This document shows positions 31,686-33,351 of a DNA stretch of 33,351 nt, one piece after another. The translations under genes were made by a program, and so were the position numbers. The stretch is taken from assembly GCA_027575805.1 (NCBI GenBank), contig JANBPU010000174.1:1-33351 (forward strand), written 5' to 3'. Within the stretch, counting starts at the first letter, position 1; each line of letters opens with the position of its first letter. A model generated the notes under the pieces. The model was given only the letters and a program-made list of their open reading frames with translations. It had not been told where the DNA came from and made no database searches. Origin of the DNA: Mycoemilia scoparia (lineage: Eukaryota > Kickxellomycota > Kickxellomycetes > Kickxellales > Kickxellaceae).

Positions 31686-33123
31686 AGCTTTTGGATGATA
31701 TTTATATTGTCAGTGCGAGAATATTGAAGCTTTAAGTGGATGATGCAGAGATATTTTTACAACAAATGACTGACTGGGTACTTATGAGAATATTTATAGA
31801 AAACTCGTTGTATAGTGCTTTTGTTTATGAACAGGCTATGACCACAGGCATGCATGCCTTTTCTAATGCAGATCACCTATCCTTGTAAACACTAAACTAT
31901 CAAACTCGCGAAATGGTCCGCCCCTGTATACTATTAGAGGCACACGAAAACAAAAAGACTTTAAAGTACATGGTCGAGAAATAGAAAAGAAAGAATGCAA
32001 CCCATTTTATGTCGTGGCTGATTTTAAATCTTTCTATGGGTGCCCAAGAGGCTTCCTTCGATAAGCTGTTTAACACATCAGCTGCCAAAGAAAACAGTAC
32101 ACATCTCCACACACACACGGAGAGAGAGAAATATTTTAAAAAACAAGCCACGCATATACAGCCACAAACTACATTCAGCCATATTTGTGGCAATTTGTGG
32201 TCCAGCCTTGCATTTTTCTGCCTTTGAAACTGTATAAACTCCCCCCATGGCTTCATCAAACCAGAAACACCCTTTTGAAGTTGGACAAGGCACTTGAACT
32301 ATTTATTTCCCTATATTTAAATAGCACTCTTATCTCTATTTAACTTTGAAAAGTAATCACTGGTTCTTTTCTCTTTGAAGATCTGAGATTACGGCTATGC
32401 GTATAATTTGTAAAGCTTCCTTATCTTGAATCTAATGTCCAAATGAAATTAGCCACCTCCCGTTTTCTAAACAATTTGGGTTTATTGTCTGCGGCGTTTT
32501 TTCCTTTGGCCACAACACTTTCCACTCAAATTAGGGCCAAAAAAAAGCTATAAACCCCAAAGCTCATCCATTTCTGCTATAGTTTAACCAGAAATTCTAA
32601 CCACGATGTGGTGACATCTGCCTTTATCACAAGCAGAGATGAGCTAGGGAACACATTCAAGGATCGACTGTACTAGTAATGGTGGCAGTGCTTGATAGAT
32701 ACCACCAATAATACAGAAAAGAATAATCAGACGCCAAGTAGCAGGGAAAATACCACCATTCAAACATTGGCCTGGCATAGACTACGATATTTATAGCAAC
32801 CAGCTAATTGCTAATTCATTTACAATTTGAAAAACATACATTTTCTTGTCGCAAGCCATTTTACGGTTATTTACTAGAGGTTGATCTCCACTCTTAAATA
32901 CTACACATATACAAATTCAAAGCAGAAAGGAGCCAAGCAACTAAACATCTCTGTCTGATAAAAAATTACCAACATCTGTTGACTCAAAATAATAAATGAA
33001 TTGAAATAAATTCCACAAGTGTGTAGGAGCATGTATAAACCAGAAGGATTTAATATGAGCGTATACATTAATTCTTTAGTTTCCTCCAAGGCATCAGACA
33101 TGATATATCATTTAAAATCTGCA
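31686..33123. other. Gene-poor stretch inside the right TIR
   Basis: The promoter of the Cys-rich gene, then 1.3 kb without a convincing gene. Small hairpins occur near 32601-32636 (CCAC-GAT-GTGG, and TCTGC...GCAGA). A 66-codon frame (32901-33101, minus) begins with ATG directly inside the right TIR and reads inward; it is not recognisable and is not called as a gene. Confidence 0.45.
31791..31798 (-). promoter_or_regulatory. TATA box of the secreted Cys-rich gene
   Basis: TATAAATA on the minus strand, 106 bp upstream of the ATG at 31685. A second ATATAAATAT at ~31699-31708 is too close to the ATG to be the likelier site. Confidence 0.5.
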
Positions 33124-33351
33124 TATCGATATATGGTCAAAGTTCACAATGTCTTAGACAAAATAATAGGTCCCTAAGAGTTAAATATAAATTGACCTGT
33201 GACTAGGCCAAAATCTGAAGATGACCCATTTTTAATTGCCAAACATTAGATCCTTAGCTATGTCCAATCATATCATTATTAAGGTTGAATGAGGAGCCAT
33301 CTGTCTTCATTGACTTCTCTCTCTCTCTTTTAACTGACAACCATGAGCTTG
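33124..33351 (-). repeat. Right terminal inverted repeat
   Basis: This is the partner of the repeat at 1-228, in inverted orientation; the match runs to the last base of the window. The outermost 77 bases (33275-33351) are identical to 1-77 and the inner part is about 84% identical. Target-site duplications would lie outside the window and cannot be checked. Confidence 0.93.

Overview
The window is nuclear DNA from a fungus. It has short GT-AG introns, AT-rich intergenic DNA full of microsatellites, and three recognisable fungal/eukaryotic genes: the vesicle tether USO1/p115, the mismatch-repair/meiotic MutL homologue MLH3, and a very large Sel1-repeat protein. Gene architecture and base composition look most like an early-diverging (Mucoromycota-type) fungus; that placement is inference. 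The standard genetic code reads through every gene.

The two ends of the window are inverted copies of each other. About 228 bases at the left edge (1-228) match the reverse complement of the right edge (33124-33351). The outer 77 bases are identical and the rest is roughly 84% identical without indels, so the segment as given is bounded by terminal inverted repeats (TIRs). No transposase, integrase or recombinase gene is visible inside.

The layout is accessory - core - accessory. The left arm (1-10 kb) holds a 67-aa Cys-rich small protein, a secreted proline-rich protein, and two members (423 and 276 aa) of an unrecognised helical protein family, plus a cluster of ~100-bp miniature inverted-repeat elements (MITEs). 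The core (10.3-28.6 kb) holds the 1574-aa Sel1-repeat protein, a 5.5-kb gene-free stretch, MLH3 (seven exons, minus strand) and USO1 (three exons, plus strand); the last two are head-to-head across ~840 bp. The right arm (28.6-33.35 kb) holds a third member of the unknown family (292 aa) and a secreted Cys-rich protein resembling a chitin-binding peritrophin-A/CBM14 module.

The six arm genes are all single-exon and each has a TATA-like box 106-225 bp upstream of the start codon. The core genes are conserved cell-biology genes. The most interesting observations are the TIRs, the three-member unknown family split between both arms, a MITE family with seven copies, and the MLH3 gene's 16-nt microexon and non-consensus motif residues. 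Whether the TIR-bounded unit is or was mobile cannot be decided from this window, because target-site duplications would lie just outside it.
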